From: Imbricaverruca yamaguchii
Lineage: Eukaryota > Arthropoda > Thecostraca > Neoverrucidae
Assembly: GCA_034440575.1 (NCBI GenBank)
Contig: JAOTOL010001331.1
Location: 74,501 to 138,500, forward strand
Direction: 5' to 3'
DNA length: 64,000 nt
Position 1 is the first letter of the stretch. Each line of letters begins with the position of its first letter. The notes beneath the pieces are model-generated. The model was not told where the DNA came from. It ran no database searches and saw nothing but the letters and a program-made list of their open reading frames with translations. The position numbers were made by a program, and so were the translations under genes. This document shows, one piece after another, positions 24,549 to 37,640 of this stretch.

Positions 24549-25561
24549 TTATGGATGTGTGCGTGTACGTATATTTGTATGCTTGTGTGTGTGCTTGTGT
24601 GTGTGCATTCTACTCCCGCACTCGATACCATTTTCCGGTCTTGCTGTTCACACCAAGATTTGAGTTTTTATGGGTGGGGGATTTAATGGCTTGAGAGAAG
24701 CTCCCCGTACCAAACCCACCGGCTGAGTCTGCCCTTGTCAATAGCAGCATGCATTGAAACATGCATAAACAGCTAAAGGGCCTCGATGAGATGCATGCGA
24801 GGTAAAAGATGGTCTGATGAGATACATGGAGCTATATTTATCCGATGTAATACTTCAAATTCAGCAAAGTACGTCAGCAAAGAGTAGTAAAAATATTTCC
24901 GGCCTCCTTTGGTTTCAAAGCAAAGCCTTGGATGCCGATCATGATTCCTTCCGACCTCGCTGGCCCGACTGGTGGCCAATCTCATTGTGGCCAAACTCTA
25001 TCGCGATGGTACGGACGCCGGACACGCTTTTGGAAAACCCTTCCTTTGAACAAAGGCTATGCTCAAAGGAAGTGAGATAAAAAAATAATTTGGTTCAGAA
25101 TGAAACTGAAAGGATATATCTAGCTCTTAATGAGTGAAGCAAAGTGTGAAGGAAGCAATAGCAAAGCAAAGCAAAGCACTGCAAAATGTACAATTTATTC
25201 TGTATTTGAAAGCATGATGGCAAATTCGAGTTCGTCTAATCATGGAAAGTTATGCACGAAGTGAAATCGCTCTGGCTTCTTCCTTGGTCATAATTTCCAG
25301 CAACGGTACAATTCGATTTCTTCCCAAATTTAAAATTCAACATGAAAACCTCTTTTTTTCTATGCTTCTCTTTCTTTCTATCATGCCATCCCTGATCCTG
25401 TTTGGTTATTAATTTAATTTTGTGGGACTTGATTAGCTTAATTCCAATAAGTTGACTCGCTTTCAGCGAAATGAATCCCATGGTGTTATCTCAGCTGATT
25501 TAAAAATCATGCTATGATCAGAAATTCATTTTCCGCTAAGAAGAAACGTGTGTTTCTTTCT
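24546..25561. other. No recognised gene
   Basis: Mixed sequence. A short GCAAA repeat lies at about 25158-25178. No coding signal. Confidence 0.5.
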
Positions 25562-26375
25562 CTCTCCTGTCGGATCCTCACACCCCGTTCCGAGGGGGGT
25601 CGTTAGGGACCCCCTTTAATCTCCAAACTAAGCGTCGCACGAAAACCAAACAGGTGGCATCGGAAATCGCTCGACGAGTAGGGCCAGACACCACTAAAAC
25701 AAATCATCTCAAAAAGTGACGTGACTAGGAGGCCTAGGTTTTCACGCCTTACATCATGTTTGCGGCTCTGAGGAGTTCATTTTCAGTGAAATTTGAGAAG
25801 AAAAAAGAGATATTTGGAATCAGAAAAGGAAAGCGAAATCGACTAAAAACCCTAAAATAAAAATGATATCTTTTTGAGATTTTCACATTCCGAGCTTTCA
25901 AGCTTTCTATAATTTTCCTTTTCTAATGGGTAGAGCAGACTGACAAACGTTGTTCGAAGTCAACTTACTCCATTAAAAAAATGCTTAAATTAGCCAGAAT
26001 CTTCGATTTAACTCAAATGGGTAAATATGCAAAACAAGTGAGCAATACAAAATGGAACAAAATGAAACATTCCTCTGGTGCGTTTTGTTGCATCCATAAA
26101 CATAAGCAAACGCGGAAAGTTTCATTAAAATATGTTAATCCACGAGAGTGACATATTCAAAAGTGACGACTGGTTCAACTTTTATGGAGGTGACCTCACT
26201 TGACCTTGACTAACTCGGTGACCCTAGATGACCTGACTTCAAAATTTTGGTACCACATGCTAAATTGATGGAGAAAAAGGTATGCCAAATTTCGGCGCGC
26301 TATCACGCGCCGTTCTTCCGCTGTCCGCGGAAAACCTTGGGGGGGGGGGCGTCATCGCCCCCCCCCCCACAAGAC
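25562..26375 (+). mobile_element. Interspersed family A, copy 1
   Basis: About 800 bp align in order with 55636-56475: GGATCCTCACACCCCGT, AAACTAAGCGTCGCACG, ACGAG-AGGGCC, TTTGGAATCAGAAAAGG, TTTTCCTTTTCTAATGGGTA, TTTCATTAAAATAT, a TGACCT-rich stretch, GGTATGCCAAAT and GCGGAAAACCTT. G and C runs lie near both ends (GAGGGGGGT near the start; a G run then a C run at about 26340-26370). No protein domain is seen. It behaves like a non-autonomous mobile element of unknown class. Confidence 0.7.
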
Positions 26376-27659
26376 GGCGCGGGTTAATACGTTCTTTTGC
26401 ATGCAATCAGCATGAAGTTGTGGAAACCGTGCCTACCCTATGCATCTGTCAATCAGCTGGTCCTTCAGGTGGATACACGTATCGTGCATCCGCAGGTAAG
26501 AGTTGCTGACGGGAAACAACCGCGTCTCACTGGTACCCAGGGTCGGTTGCAGCCCCGGTGACTTCCGCACCCGTCTAGCAGCCTGTCCGTGAGCAGGTAT
26601 GAGCGGCGGTGAGCCACCCTTGACGGCGACCAGCCTTGTGCTAGCGAGGCGATGGTCAGAACTGATCCGACCCGATCGCTTCCGCAGCGCCACCTAGTGA
26701 GTCGGGAGCCATCTTCCATCGGTTCCCGCTGAACAAATTGGCTGGGCATGATAAGAAGCAAAACGGTCTGACGATAAATATAATCCATGATGAATAAGAA
26801 TGAAGTTGTCAAGATAACTGATGATATTTTTTCTCAAATGGACGTTGCCTACGCTCGTGGCTGAGTGGCAGGCTTTTTCACCCCTGCAAGTCAGATTCTC
26901 AGGCAGTAGTGCGTAGTCCATGATGATGGCTTCATCTCTAACTCGATTTGCCGACTCTGATCACTTTCCACAGGTACCTAATTATCGGCACCCTGTGTGC
27001 AGGACTTTGCAGTAAACACATGTCCTTATTTAATGATAATCACATAAGGATGCCGTACAACAAAAAAAAACGCTGCATCGGATCCAGCTGGCTGCAGCCG
27101 TGAACAATTGGTCTGGTGGAAGCTCGGTGCAAATTACTGAACGAAATGCGAAGGAAGCCCTCTTTAATCGTCGTTGCAAACATGTATGTGTCAGAGATCT
27201 GCTACCGCGTGAATATAGGATGTGTTGCATCACATGGCATCGGATACAACGACAGTTATAGCTATTGAATGTATATGGCTTTCACCTGTGAATCGTTGTG
27301 TTCATACTGAAAATAGTTATCAGTAGCGTTACAGTACCTAAGCACCACATAGTGGTGAGTGTTGGCGCGTTCACTGGAACTGCCGCCAATGTCCAGGTGA
27401 GTCTGCCCTTGTCCTGCATTAGGGCTGGAACTTTCCATGTTTTGTTCTTGGAGAGGTGCAAAATGAATAGGCAATTTGACACCTCAGACATTTTCTACAC
27501 ATTCCGTCACTGCACTGCACCATTCACTCAGGCTGTCCGGACAATCAGATGGTGGCTCGCCTTGACCTCAACTGCCAGCTCGCGGGCCGAGTCCGTTCTC
27601 CTGTTCTATGGAACGACTTGAGCTATGCCAAACTTCGACACGCTAACTCCAACCCACAC
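26376..27659. other. No recognised gene
   Basis: Mixed sequence with open frames up to 115 aa on both strands and none recognised. CAG-GTGAGT at about 27392-27400 looks like a splice donor but no convincing exon surrounds it. Confidence 0.45.
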
Positions 27660-28270
27660 ACGGCCACGGTACTCCAGGGGTTTCTGACCACCACATGCCC
27701 ACAATGCCCCACCGAAGGTTCCTAGTCCTACGTGTCCGCAGTACTCCAGGGGTTCCGATTCCACGGGCTCGCAGTACTCAGAGGGGTTCCTGACAGCACA
27801 CGCTTGCGATTTCTAGTGGTTTCTGGTCTGATTCGGAGTCTGACACGCTCACATCACCACAGGGGCTTACCTGGACCACTGCAGATGCCGTTCCTCAGGC
27901 TCAGTGTCAAGGTCAGGACGATATTACGCTGTTGTCGTGCAAACGTGCCCACTCCAGTGCTTCAGCCGAGGAGGAGGTCCGCATTCTGGACACAATTCCA
28001 CGCCAACCCGGCTCTGAGGCCCGAAATCCACTCGCGTATGTACAGGAGAGACGAGCTGAACCGTAGCTTGGCTTAAGCGTTTGCTCTTCCAGTACCCTGG
28101 CTGCACCGACTGCGGGAACCATTGATCCCTCGTGCAGCCAGCACCCCGCTCTGACACCTCTAATTTCCCGTGCAGTCAGCACCTCCGATATCCCGTGTAG
28201 CCAGCACCACGCTGAAACCTCTGATCTCTTGCGTAGTTCTACCCCAGGCTCTGGAAGCCTCTGATATCCT
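27660..28270. repeat. Two degenerate tandem arrays
   Basis: GTACTCCAGGGGTTCC-type units (27670-27860) and CTCTGATATCCCGTGTAGCC-type units (28100-28265) recur loosely. Both are heavily diverged. Confidence 0.5.
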
Positions 28271-28581
28271 TTTCCAGCCGACCGAGGTAGAGTCCTTGCC
28301 TCAGTATTATTTGATTTGAAGAGCGGACTTATTAATGCAGCTCCAGTTGTGTTGCAGTCTGCTTAGTAGATAATTGAATGAAATGTGTCCTTGGTTTCGC
28401 TAAATTGCAACGATAAAGGTCTAGCTGCAGAAACTGGCCTCGATCATACCACTAGCCACTGCCCAGCTTTGGCATCCTGGTGGAGATGATTAAGAATGAC
28501 TAGTGAACTTCCGCAGTTATGATATTTTCAGATGTGTAAATCAGTGCTGAGAGAAAGCAAAAGGAGAGATTATATATGTGC

Positions 28582-29780
<1,199 letters not shown>

Positions 29781-30251
29781 TGAAGAGCACGCTCAGATGA
29801 TGTAGACTATTTACATGAAGAGCACGCTCAGATGATGTAGACTATTTACATGAAGAGCACGCTCAGATGATGTAGACTATTTACATGAAGAGCACGCTCA
29901 GATGATGTAGACTATTTACATGAAGAGCACGCTCAGATGATGTAGACTATTTACATGAAGAGCACGCTCAGATGTGGAGCACGCTCAGATGATGTAGACT
30001 ATTTACATGAAGAGCACGCTCAGATGATGTAGACTATTTACACGAAGAGCACGCTCAGATGATGTAGACTATTTACATGAAGAGCACGCTCAGATGATGT
30101 AGACTATTTACATAAAGAGCACGCTCAGATGATGTAGACTATTTACATGAAGAGCACGCTCAGATGATGTAGACTATTTACATGAAGAACACGCTCAGAT
30201 GATGTAGACTATTTACATGAAGAGCACGCTCAGATGATGTAGACTATTTAC
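29781..30251. repeat. 35-bp minisatellite, ~13 copies
   Basis: Units TGAAGAGCACGCTCAGATGA plus TGTAGACTATTTACA are almost identical. One unit near 29966 lost half its length. There is no spacer sequence between units. Confidence 0.97.
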
Positions 30252-31309
30252 AGTTTTTGTCATCGAGCTATGAAGGTAACCAAACATATCTGGTTTGGTA
30301 ACGGAAGGCTGGCGTAAGGTTGCATTTGTCACTTTTGCATGATCCTTAAATGCCGCCCATAACCCTTTGCAGCTCAGGAGCATTTATTATGAGGCATATT
30401 ATCATCAAAGCAATGTGATTATTCTGTTGTGTTTTGTTGTTCTTCTGTTGGTGTGTGTCTGACGTTGGCGCTAGCACGCATTACCACAGCAAAATATATC
30501 GATTATTGCCGTGCATCATCACAGAATAGCGTTACATGTCCCGAACGTTTTTGGGAAATGCGTCTCCCTGTCCCCCGCTGTGGCAACACATGATACTTGA
30601 TACCAAGAATGGCTTCGGAGATGCGTGGGTCACAGCCTGCGACACAGAGTTCGGACCCATTTTCATCATCACCCACGGCTATTTTCATAATAATGAGAGT
30701 TTGTACGTAATATCGTGTCCAAGATCGGTGCTTTTATGTCCATCGATAAAAAATAAAAATTCGCTGTCTGCTTTACGTCTGTAGCTATGTACCTGCATTG
30801 ACTGAGGGATTGTGGAATGTTGGATGATGAAATAATGCCCATGGTGCTTGGATTACCGTTCCCTATTTTAACACTATGGCCGAGATCATCATTGGCTGAC
30901 TTACATTATATCATACATGAGCAATCATTAAAAAGCACTTCCCTTTCCTTTCAGCAACTTTTCCAAGGACTGTTTCCACTTAAAAGTAGTAAACTCCGCC
31001 TGCAAAGAGATCGTAAGGGGGTGAGACTGGTAGAGGGTAACTAGAAATCACTGGCAGGCGCACTAATCGTTTTTAAATGACTTCCATGAGAAAAGCTCTT
31101 AATCATCACACCAGTCATGCATCTAATTCATTCATTCCAAGACCTAGATGTCGACGCGCCCCTAAACCCAAACCCACCACCATTCATTCCAAGACTAAAC
31201 TACAGTCTCAAAGGCAATAAGCATATATCTCCCTCTCCTGTTCAGCTCCATCGCAAACTAGTGAGATTAGCGGAGTCATTCGGCGCAGCAATACCCAGGT
31301 TTTGAATAT
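30252..31309. other. No recognised gene
   Basis: Mixed sequence. It contains a further copy of the short 3'-tail motif at 31150-31175. Confidence 0.5.
31150..31175 (+). repeat. Short interspersed 3'-tail motif, copy 3
   Basis: GTCGACGCGCCCCTAAACCC is followed by AAACCC. It shares its core with the copies at 13171, 16239 and 48215. Confidence 0.45.
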
Positions 31310-31640
31310 GGTGACCATCCACGAGCAGTAGTCAGACTATGGATACAGAGACATTCCAAGAGCAGTATTCAGGCTAGGAATATACTGACCTTACAGGAGC
31401 AGTACTTAGACTAGGGATATAGTGGCCTCCCAAGAGCAGTACTCAGGCTATGGATATAGAGGCATTCCAAAAGCGGTATTCAGGCTAGGGACATGGCGAC
31501 CTACCAAAAGCAGTATTCAGATTAGGGACATAGTGACCTTTCAAGAGCAGTACTCAGGCTGTGGATATAGCGACCTACCCGATACTCAGGGTATGGATAT
31601 ATCGACCTACCCAGTACTCAGGCTATGGGCATAACGACTT
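31310..31640. repeat. ~37-bp degenerate minisatellite
   Basis: About nine diverged units carry GAGCAGTA-TCAGGCTA-GGATATAG-GACCT. Confidence 0.8.
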
Positions 31641-32935
31641 GCCAAAACGTGCCAAGCTTCTGCTTCCTCTGTATGCATGGAGAGTGTGGAGTGCTATCTT
31701 AGGATATTACCGATGTAGGATTGCTGCATTTTGACCTACAGGTGAAGGATCAGATGAGGTCGAAAATCCAAAGGACCTCGAATATTTCTGGGGGAACATT
31801 AGAAATAGTGGTTGGAAGTACTACTTAATTATATCCAGAGGAAAAGTGGGGTTAGGGACAGCTGGGTAAAATTGCGCTGCAAACTGATTTGGATCTGTTA
31901 TGTTTATTCTGGCGATTGGGGGATTGTTGAGTGGTTGGTGCATGCCAGGTATTTCCTAATCACTTGCGAAGCGTTTTACATGACAGGAAATCATGCCACT
32001 AACCTTCGATTACCGTCTGTTAAATTAAAGATCATGCATACATCTTTTCCTTTTTTGTGTTTGCCATTTTACTTCAATCCATTAATGGGATATCCAATAA
32101 CCCATACAGGGAGGAGGAAGATGCAACCCTCTAAGGTTTTTTTTTACGGCTCCGGGAAAACGGCACGTATTATCTCGTCGCATAGGCTTCCTTAGGTACA
32201 TAGATTAGGTAAGTCATTTGCTGTTTCAAGGTCATTCGAGGTTAATGAATCAACTTAGCTCAGATGATTTCCTTCGACGTATGAGTACTAGAGAACATAT
32301 TGATGCAAAAACTGAAGTTGGCTCCCATTTTGCTCTCGGACATGCATAAGTACATAGTGCTTTCAAGAGCACAAATTCGCAATTACCCCCCCCCCCCACA
32401 CACACACACAAAGGCTCGAACTCGTTGAGGATATTGGCAACGCTTGACCTTTCAATTATGGGTCATCACACATCGTACTAAGTTGGGTCGACTCCTCGAT
32501 GTCGGCTCGCATGCGCACATATGGCGCTGAGGGCGCCTCTGCCGACTGTACTTGAGGCCACGGAACCGACCTGATGCTGGGACGGATCATCACGTAGTCT
32601 TCCGTTGTCGAATCGTGGTGGACAGAAACAGTATTTGCTTTGGGCGGCAACAATGAACAATTTAGTAGGTATGTGAAACCTCGGTTTTTGGCAAGTCCAC
32701 AATACAGTCCTATATATCTATTATATTATATGTGGATGCACTTGGTATCAAACGGCATGCATATAGTAGCATGATGGGGATAAAAACGTTTCAAGCCCAA
32801 TGGCCATTAGACAAGATCTACACATGATACAGGTATGCGCTGGATTACGTTCAGTCTTAGTTACCTTGGAATTCGATCTCACCTGGTTTTGGTCCTTCCA
32901 AGAACTTACTTGTCTCCCATGCATCGAGGGTTGGA
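31641..32935. other. No recognised gene
   Basis: Mixed sequence. A C run passing into CA repeats lies at about 32388-32410. Open frames are below 130 aa. Confidence 0.5.
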
Positions 32936-33130
32936 CCAGGGCGGTGGTAGGACTAGGGTTACTGACTGTGCAGACTGTACCGCGGTGGTAGGACTAGGGT
33001 TACTGACTGTGCAGACTGTACCGAGGTGGTAGGACTAGGGTTACTGACAATGCAGAATGTGTCGCTGTGGTAGGACCAGGGTTGTTGAAGGTGCAGACTG
33101 TGCCGCGGTGGGAAGACCAGGGCTGTGGGC
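32936..33130. repeat. ~42-bp minisatellite, ~4 copies
   Basis: GTGGTAGGACTAGGGTTACT followed by GAC-GTGCAGACTGTACCG is repeated. The last units are more diverged and richer in GC. Confidence 0.85.
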
Positions 33131-33170
33131 AGTGGCGGCGAGGCAACGTGCCTCCCAGCGCCGCCGTTCT

Positions 33171-33693
33171 GCCAGTATCAGCGGCCGCGTGATTGAGCCC
33201 GCAGTATCCGGTACCCTGGCAGCTCGGCGCCAGTATCAGCGGCCTCGTGGCTGAGCCCGCAGTATCCGGTACCCTGGCAGCTCGGCGCCAGTATCAGCGG
33301 CCTCGTGGCTGAGCCCGCAGTATCCGGTACCCTGGCAGCTCGGCGCCAGTATCAGCGGCCTCGTGGCTGAGTCCGCAGTATCCGGTACCCTGGCAGCTCG
33401 GCGCCAGTATCAGCGGCCTCGTGGCTGAGCCCGCAGTATCCGGTACCCTGGCAGCTCGGCGCCAGTATCAGCGGCCTCGTGGCTGAGCCCGCAGTATCCG
33501 GTACCCTGGCAGCTCGGCGCCAGTATCAGCGGCCTCGTGGCTGAGCCCGCAGTATCCGGTACCCTGGCAGCTCGGCGCCAGTATCAGCGGCCGCGTGATT
33601 GAGTCCGCAGTATCCGGTACTCTGGCAGCTCGGCGCCAGTATCAGCGGCCTCGTGGCTGAGTCGGCAGTATCCGGTACCCTGGCAGCTCGGCG
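33171..33693. repeat. 58-bp GC-rich minisatellite, 9 copies
   Basis: Nine units begin GCCAGTATCAGCGGCC and contain GCAGTATCCGGTACCCTGGC. Most copies are identical; two carry the CGCGTGATTGAG variant. Confidence 0.97.
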
Positions 33694-33886
33694 CCGCCAC
33701 CGAGCGGGCCGAAGCCGGCCGACCATGACGGCGGTCGACCATGGGTCCTTGACTCACAAGGTCACCCAACTAGGGCGGCGGCAGGAGCCGGCCGGGCCGG
33801 TCTTCTGGCAAAGGGCCTTCCCTCGGGCTAGCGCCAGCTGGCGGGCTGGGCAGGGCTGGCCGCCGTCATGGGACCTTCCCTCTATC

Positions 33887-34150
33887 TGGACTTGCCTGCC
33901 TACAGCGGGGGTCCGATTAAGCTGGGCTTCGTGGCCTCCAGCAGGGCTCCCATGGGATTGGGATTGGCTGCCTACAGCGGGGCTCCGATTGGACTGGACT
34001 TGACTGCCTACAACGGGGCTCCCATTGGACTGGACTTGACTGCCTAGAGTGGAGCTACACTTGGGCTAGGCTTGACTGGTTGCAGCAGGGATCCGTTGAA
34101 CTGGGTTGGATTGTCTAGAGCAGGCCTCCAATTGGGCTGAATTTGACATC
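33887..34150. repeat. ~36-bp degenerate minisatellite
   Basis: About seven units of TGGACTTGACTGCCTACAGC plus GGGGCTCC-ATTGGAC type, diverging towards the right. Confidence 0.8.
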
Positions 34151-34427
34151 CTATGAGGGGTTTTGGCATCCAGACGATGCCCGCATTGCCAGAGGATCCT
34201 CACTGTGGCTGGAGGAACTCACGATTGGTAGAAGACCCTTGCGACCTCTTGACAGAGCTCTTCCACAAATACGGGAACACCGTGACAATGACAGTAACGA
34301 GTGACATAAGGGACAATTTCCGGATAGATGAGATTTCACGGTGGTCATGGCCGGCATTTGTGATAAGGCAGGTGCATGATAATCGCAAGCGGCTACTAAG
34401 ATCACAGGGCCATAAGCAGCCTCTTCA

Positions 34428-34764
34428 CAGGGGTGGATCCAGAAATTTTAATGGGAGAGGCACATGTCTGGAGGGACGCCATTTCTTCGAAGGGGCGCCA
34501 CTGCGAGACTACCTGGAGTGGTGTCTTCAGCTCAAAATTCGCTGAGCAATGGGCGGAGTGCACTCGAGTACACTGATTGAGTGTCTTTTCCTATCAGAGG
34601 GCGCCTTTTCGTTCCAAGGGGGCACCTATTCCTCTCCGAGGAGCACCTCTGGTCGAAAATTATGTTGAGTGTGGAAATTCGGAAATTCACTCGAGTCTTC
34701 CCGAAGGTATGCCATATTGCATGGAGGAAGGGACGTTCCCTCAGTGCAACCTGAATCCGCCCTG
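34428..34764 (+). mobile_element. hAT-like MITE with terminal inverted repeats
   Basis: This 337-bp element starts with CAGGGGTGGATCCAG. It ends with CTGAATCCGCCCTG, the near inverted complement (CAGGGCGGATTCAG). The flanking 8-mers CCTCTTCA (34420-34427) and ACTGTTCA (34765-34772) agree at 6 of 8 positions, as a decayed 8-bp target duplication would. CAG-type ends and 8-bp duplications are known for hAT transposons. Inside are GGCGCC blocks that recur in fragments at 5827 and 22536. No transposase is encoded. Confidence 0.7.
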
Positions 34765-34772
34765 ACTGTTCA

Positions 34773-35149
34773 ACCTAAACAGTGTCGTCGAAGTTTGGTT
34801 TGTCCACCAGAAAAGAAGTCCGTGTCCGTGTCCTCATAAGCAAGTAATGCTTCTCTTTGTAGGTCCATTTTTGGTTTGTTTGCATGGTAAGGTATCGATT
34901 TGCATTTCATATTGTGTCATAGCATGGCCAAATATCTTAATTAATGCTACTTTTACGCTTCCGGGTTAGAATATGAAAAGAAAACTTCAGAGTAATGCAC
35001 CCTTCTGATTGTTCTCTGTCTCGGAAAAGCGATGTAAAGTACATTTAGCGTGCTAACATAACAGTTGTTTGTTCCGTCGATTTCTTGTTGGTACATATAA
35101 ATAATACCACTCCACGCACCTCGTCACCACAGCGGCTTCGAGGAGGAGT
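34773..35149. other. No recognised gene
   Basis: AT-rich sequence without features that I can name. Confidence 0.5.
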
Positions 35150-35420
35150 CAGGGGACTGCGACGTACTACATGCTCCTGCATGTAGTACGTCGCAGTCCC
35201 CTGTGCTCCTGTACGTAGTACGTTGCAGTCTCTAGTGCTCCTGTATGTAGTACGTCATAGTCTCTAGTGGTCCTGTATGTGGTACATCATAGTCCCTATT
35301 GCTCCTGTATGTGGTACGTCAGTCTCCATTGCTCCTGTATGTAGCACGTCATAGACTAGTGCTCCTGGATGTGGTACGTCGCAGTCACTGGTGCTCCTGT
35401 GTATGGTACGTCATAGTTTT
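35150..35420. repeat. ~33-bp minisatellite whose first unit is inverted
   Basis: Diverged units GCTCCTGTATGTAGTACGTC plus -AGTC-CTAGT run to about 35420. At the left edge, 35150-35173 is the exact inverted complement of 35180-35203 (24-bp arms, CTCCTG spacer). The first monomer therefore points the opposite way to the rest. Confidence 0.88.
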
Positions 35421-35682
35421 TTCTTCTCATGACATAAAATTGGCATGAGCCACATGATATAAAATAGCCACTGAAAATGGAAAATTAAACTTTTTCACAG
35501 GTATTCCACGGGTACTAAAACATTGCAGGCTAATTATAGTAATACAGGCTAATACTGGAAAATCTATAGCTGCCGTTGCTAAGTAGCACAGACGCTTGGA
35601 AATTTGGCTGTACCTAGTCACGCCATACAAAAGCGTGTAAAATACACCATATGGATGAACGAGACCTGATTTGGTAGTACTA

Positions 35683-35683
<1 letters not shown>

Positions 35684-35758
<75 letters not shown>

Positions 35759-35765
35759 ATGTATG
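35684..35765. repeat. (AT)n-(GT)n microsatellite
   Basis: About 58 bp of perfect AT, then GT and GTAT units. Confidence 0.97.
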
Positions 35766-35775
35766 TATTTATATT

Positions 35776-36473
35776 GTAGCGAGGTTCAACTTCGTAGGAG
35801 AAATCGAGCCTCAGGAATGACCACGATCCATCCGGTTGATAAAGCATACCTATGAACTCGTCGGGGAATGTGGTCCCATCAAAACGTGGCATTCCTAACA
35901 TGCCCCGACACAATCGTCACCGGCCGGAAGGGATCCGTACCCTGGAGGGTTGCTATGCCGCCACACCCCCCCCACGGTGCTCCAGCTGCATGGAGCCAGT
36001 GTCGGTGCCCCGCTCGGTGCAAGTATACGGCACCTTGTGACCCCGTCACGCCCCCCGAGCAATGGCCGCTGCCTCGACTGACCAATCATGGTCCGGCATA
36101 CACCATAGCAACTGCGCCGCGCGAGTTCTCCAATCAAAACGCTGCTCGTTAGACATGATGTATAGTATAGGCAGTGTCATGTGTATATACCTGTACTTGG
36201 ATGAAAATAAAGAGAGGGACCCCGGAGGCGCACCGAGACGGACGCTAGTGTTTGCAGTATACTGGGTAACGCCCGGTCACATCAGTCGACTGTGTTAACA
36301 GATTGAGTCAGGATAATTCGTGGCCGACTCTCACAGCTGTTTAGTTCCCGAAACTTCTGAGCCGACGTGGCTAAGGAGCGAGTTGTTCTCTACCAAAACC
36401 GGGGTATATAAAAAAAACGCGCAGGTCCATTCCTAAACTACCCACGGCCAGGGTATCAACCACCTGACAACTG
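35776..36473 (+). mobile_element. Possible 5' LTR of the gag-bearing element
   Basis: The region directly before a primer-binding site should be an LTR. Candidate borders are TGTAGCGAGG (35774) and CTGACA (36473). A CCAATCA box, an AATAAA (about 36207) and a TATATAAAA (about 36404) are present, but their order is not the usual one. No second copy was found in the window, so the LTR identity and the left border are inferred only from position. Confidence 0.35.
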
Positions 36474-36474
36474 G

Positions 36475-36492
36475 TGCCGTGATCCAGATCAG
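36475..36492 (+). other. Primer-binding site resembling tRNA-His
   Basis: TGGTGCCGTGATCCAGAT follows the putative LTR end. Its first 11 bases equal the complement of the usual 3' end of animal tRNA-His, and later bases agree partly. It lies about 310 bp before the gag start, as in an LTR retrotransposon leader. Confidence 0.5.
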
Positions 36493-36787
36493 TCATCAAG
36501 TCATCACCTCTACCCTGGTGACATCGGACAGCATCGCATCCAACGACGGGAGACGCCAGCGAAACAACAGCTTCAACAACACCGTAAGGCCGGATAAATT
36601 TCCAAATCCCTCTAACAACACCTGTTCCATCTTTTGACCACTGCATAACATTGCACTGCCGTGTGTTCGCTGTCTGATGCGCGTGTGAACTGTATATACA
36701 TTAGAGCATTAATTAGACGCTCATATCTCCGCAAAACCTGTGTGTCTCGAAATTGATAAATTATTAAGAAATTAAAGGACTAAAGCC

Positions 36788-37526
36788 ATGACTGAGTTTC
36801 CTCCGGATCGTTTCTCTGAAAGTTTTAATGAAATTAAGATGGAACTACGAGCTCAAGGTTTAAGTAACAATATTAAATGATATACAGAAGACAGTCATAA
36901 TCAGTTAGTGAAGTGGATAAAGCAGCTGGATAGAATCAGTTTTATTATGAATAATGAACAAATGCGCTTTATATCGCTCAAAACCTTGGGAGGCCCAGCC
37001 CCTGAATTTCTCCAACGTATGTTATCGCTATGGGCAAATCTGACGTGGGCGGAGATTAAACAAGTAATGAGGGAACGATATTCCGATCTCGCCGATCAAA
37101 AGAACGCGCAAGAAGCATTCAGGAGGCTACGCCAACACAGCACTGAATGGACACAGAATTACTCGGAGAGAATCATTTCTCTAGCAAAGGAAGCCTATTC
37201 AGAGCTTAATAGCCAGGCCACACAAGAAATTGTAATTGATGTGTTCAATAAAGGAGTACAAAGTCAACAGTTGGCAGAAGAACTATATAGACATACCTTT
37301 CAGACTCTTGAAGAGGCAATCCAGTTCGTTGTGCATGAGCTGTAAATACTTAAAACGTTTTTATTATGTCGAGGATCACAGAAAACGGATGAGGAACCAA
37401 TGAAAGTGGACATAGTACAAAGTGGAAACGAACGACTAGACAAAAGAAAAAAATTAGTGGTGTCGTTAGGAGAAACAGTATCAAAACTAGCAGCTCAGAA
37501 ATTAAATCCCCGAAACATCACGCTAC

Positions 37527-37527
<1 letters not shown>
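36788..37527 (+). pseudogene. LTR-retrotransposon gag, broken and 3'-truncated
   Basis: An ATG at 36788 opens a frame coding for a capsid-like region. Landmarks are LGGPAPEFLQRM, NLTWAEIKQVMRERYSD, RLRQHSTEWTQNYSERI, LAKEAYSEL and FNKGVQSQQLAEELYRH, the pattern of the retrotransposon gag domain (W-E, Y-D, RL-Q, Y-R, F-GL). The same frame continues to an EEPMKVDIVQSG linker, usual before the zinc-knuckle part. It is interrupted by TGA at 36878-36880 and TAA at 37343-37345, then cut at about 37527 by an AT microsatellite. No zinc knuckle, protease, reverse transcriptase or integrase follows. The element is dead. Confidence 0.75.
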
Positions 37528-37595
<68 letters not shown>

Positions 37596-37640
37596 AAGAG
37601 AGAGAGAGAGGCAGAGAGAGGAAGAGAGAGAGAGGGAGGT
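37528..37640. repeat. (AT)n-(GA)n microsatellite
   Basis: About 63 bp of TA followed by imperfect GA. It marks the break point of the gag relic. Confidence 0.96.

Noticed and set aside
26856..26910. tRNA-like stretch with TGGCTGAGTGG
   Set aside because: The A box is good, but the B box (AGTCAGATTCT) is poor and no cloverleaf folds.
29781..30251. Regular 35-bp repeats that could suggest a CRISPR array
   Set aside because: Units are head to tail without unique spacers, and the genome is eukaryotic.
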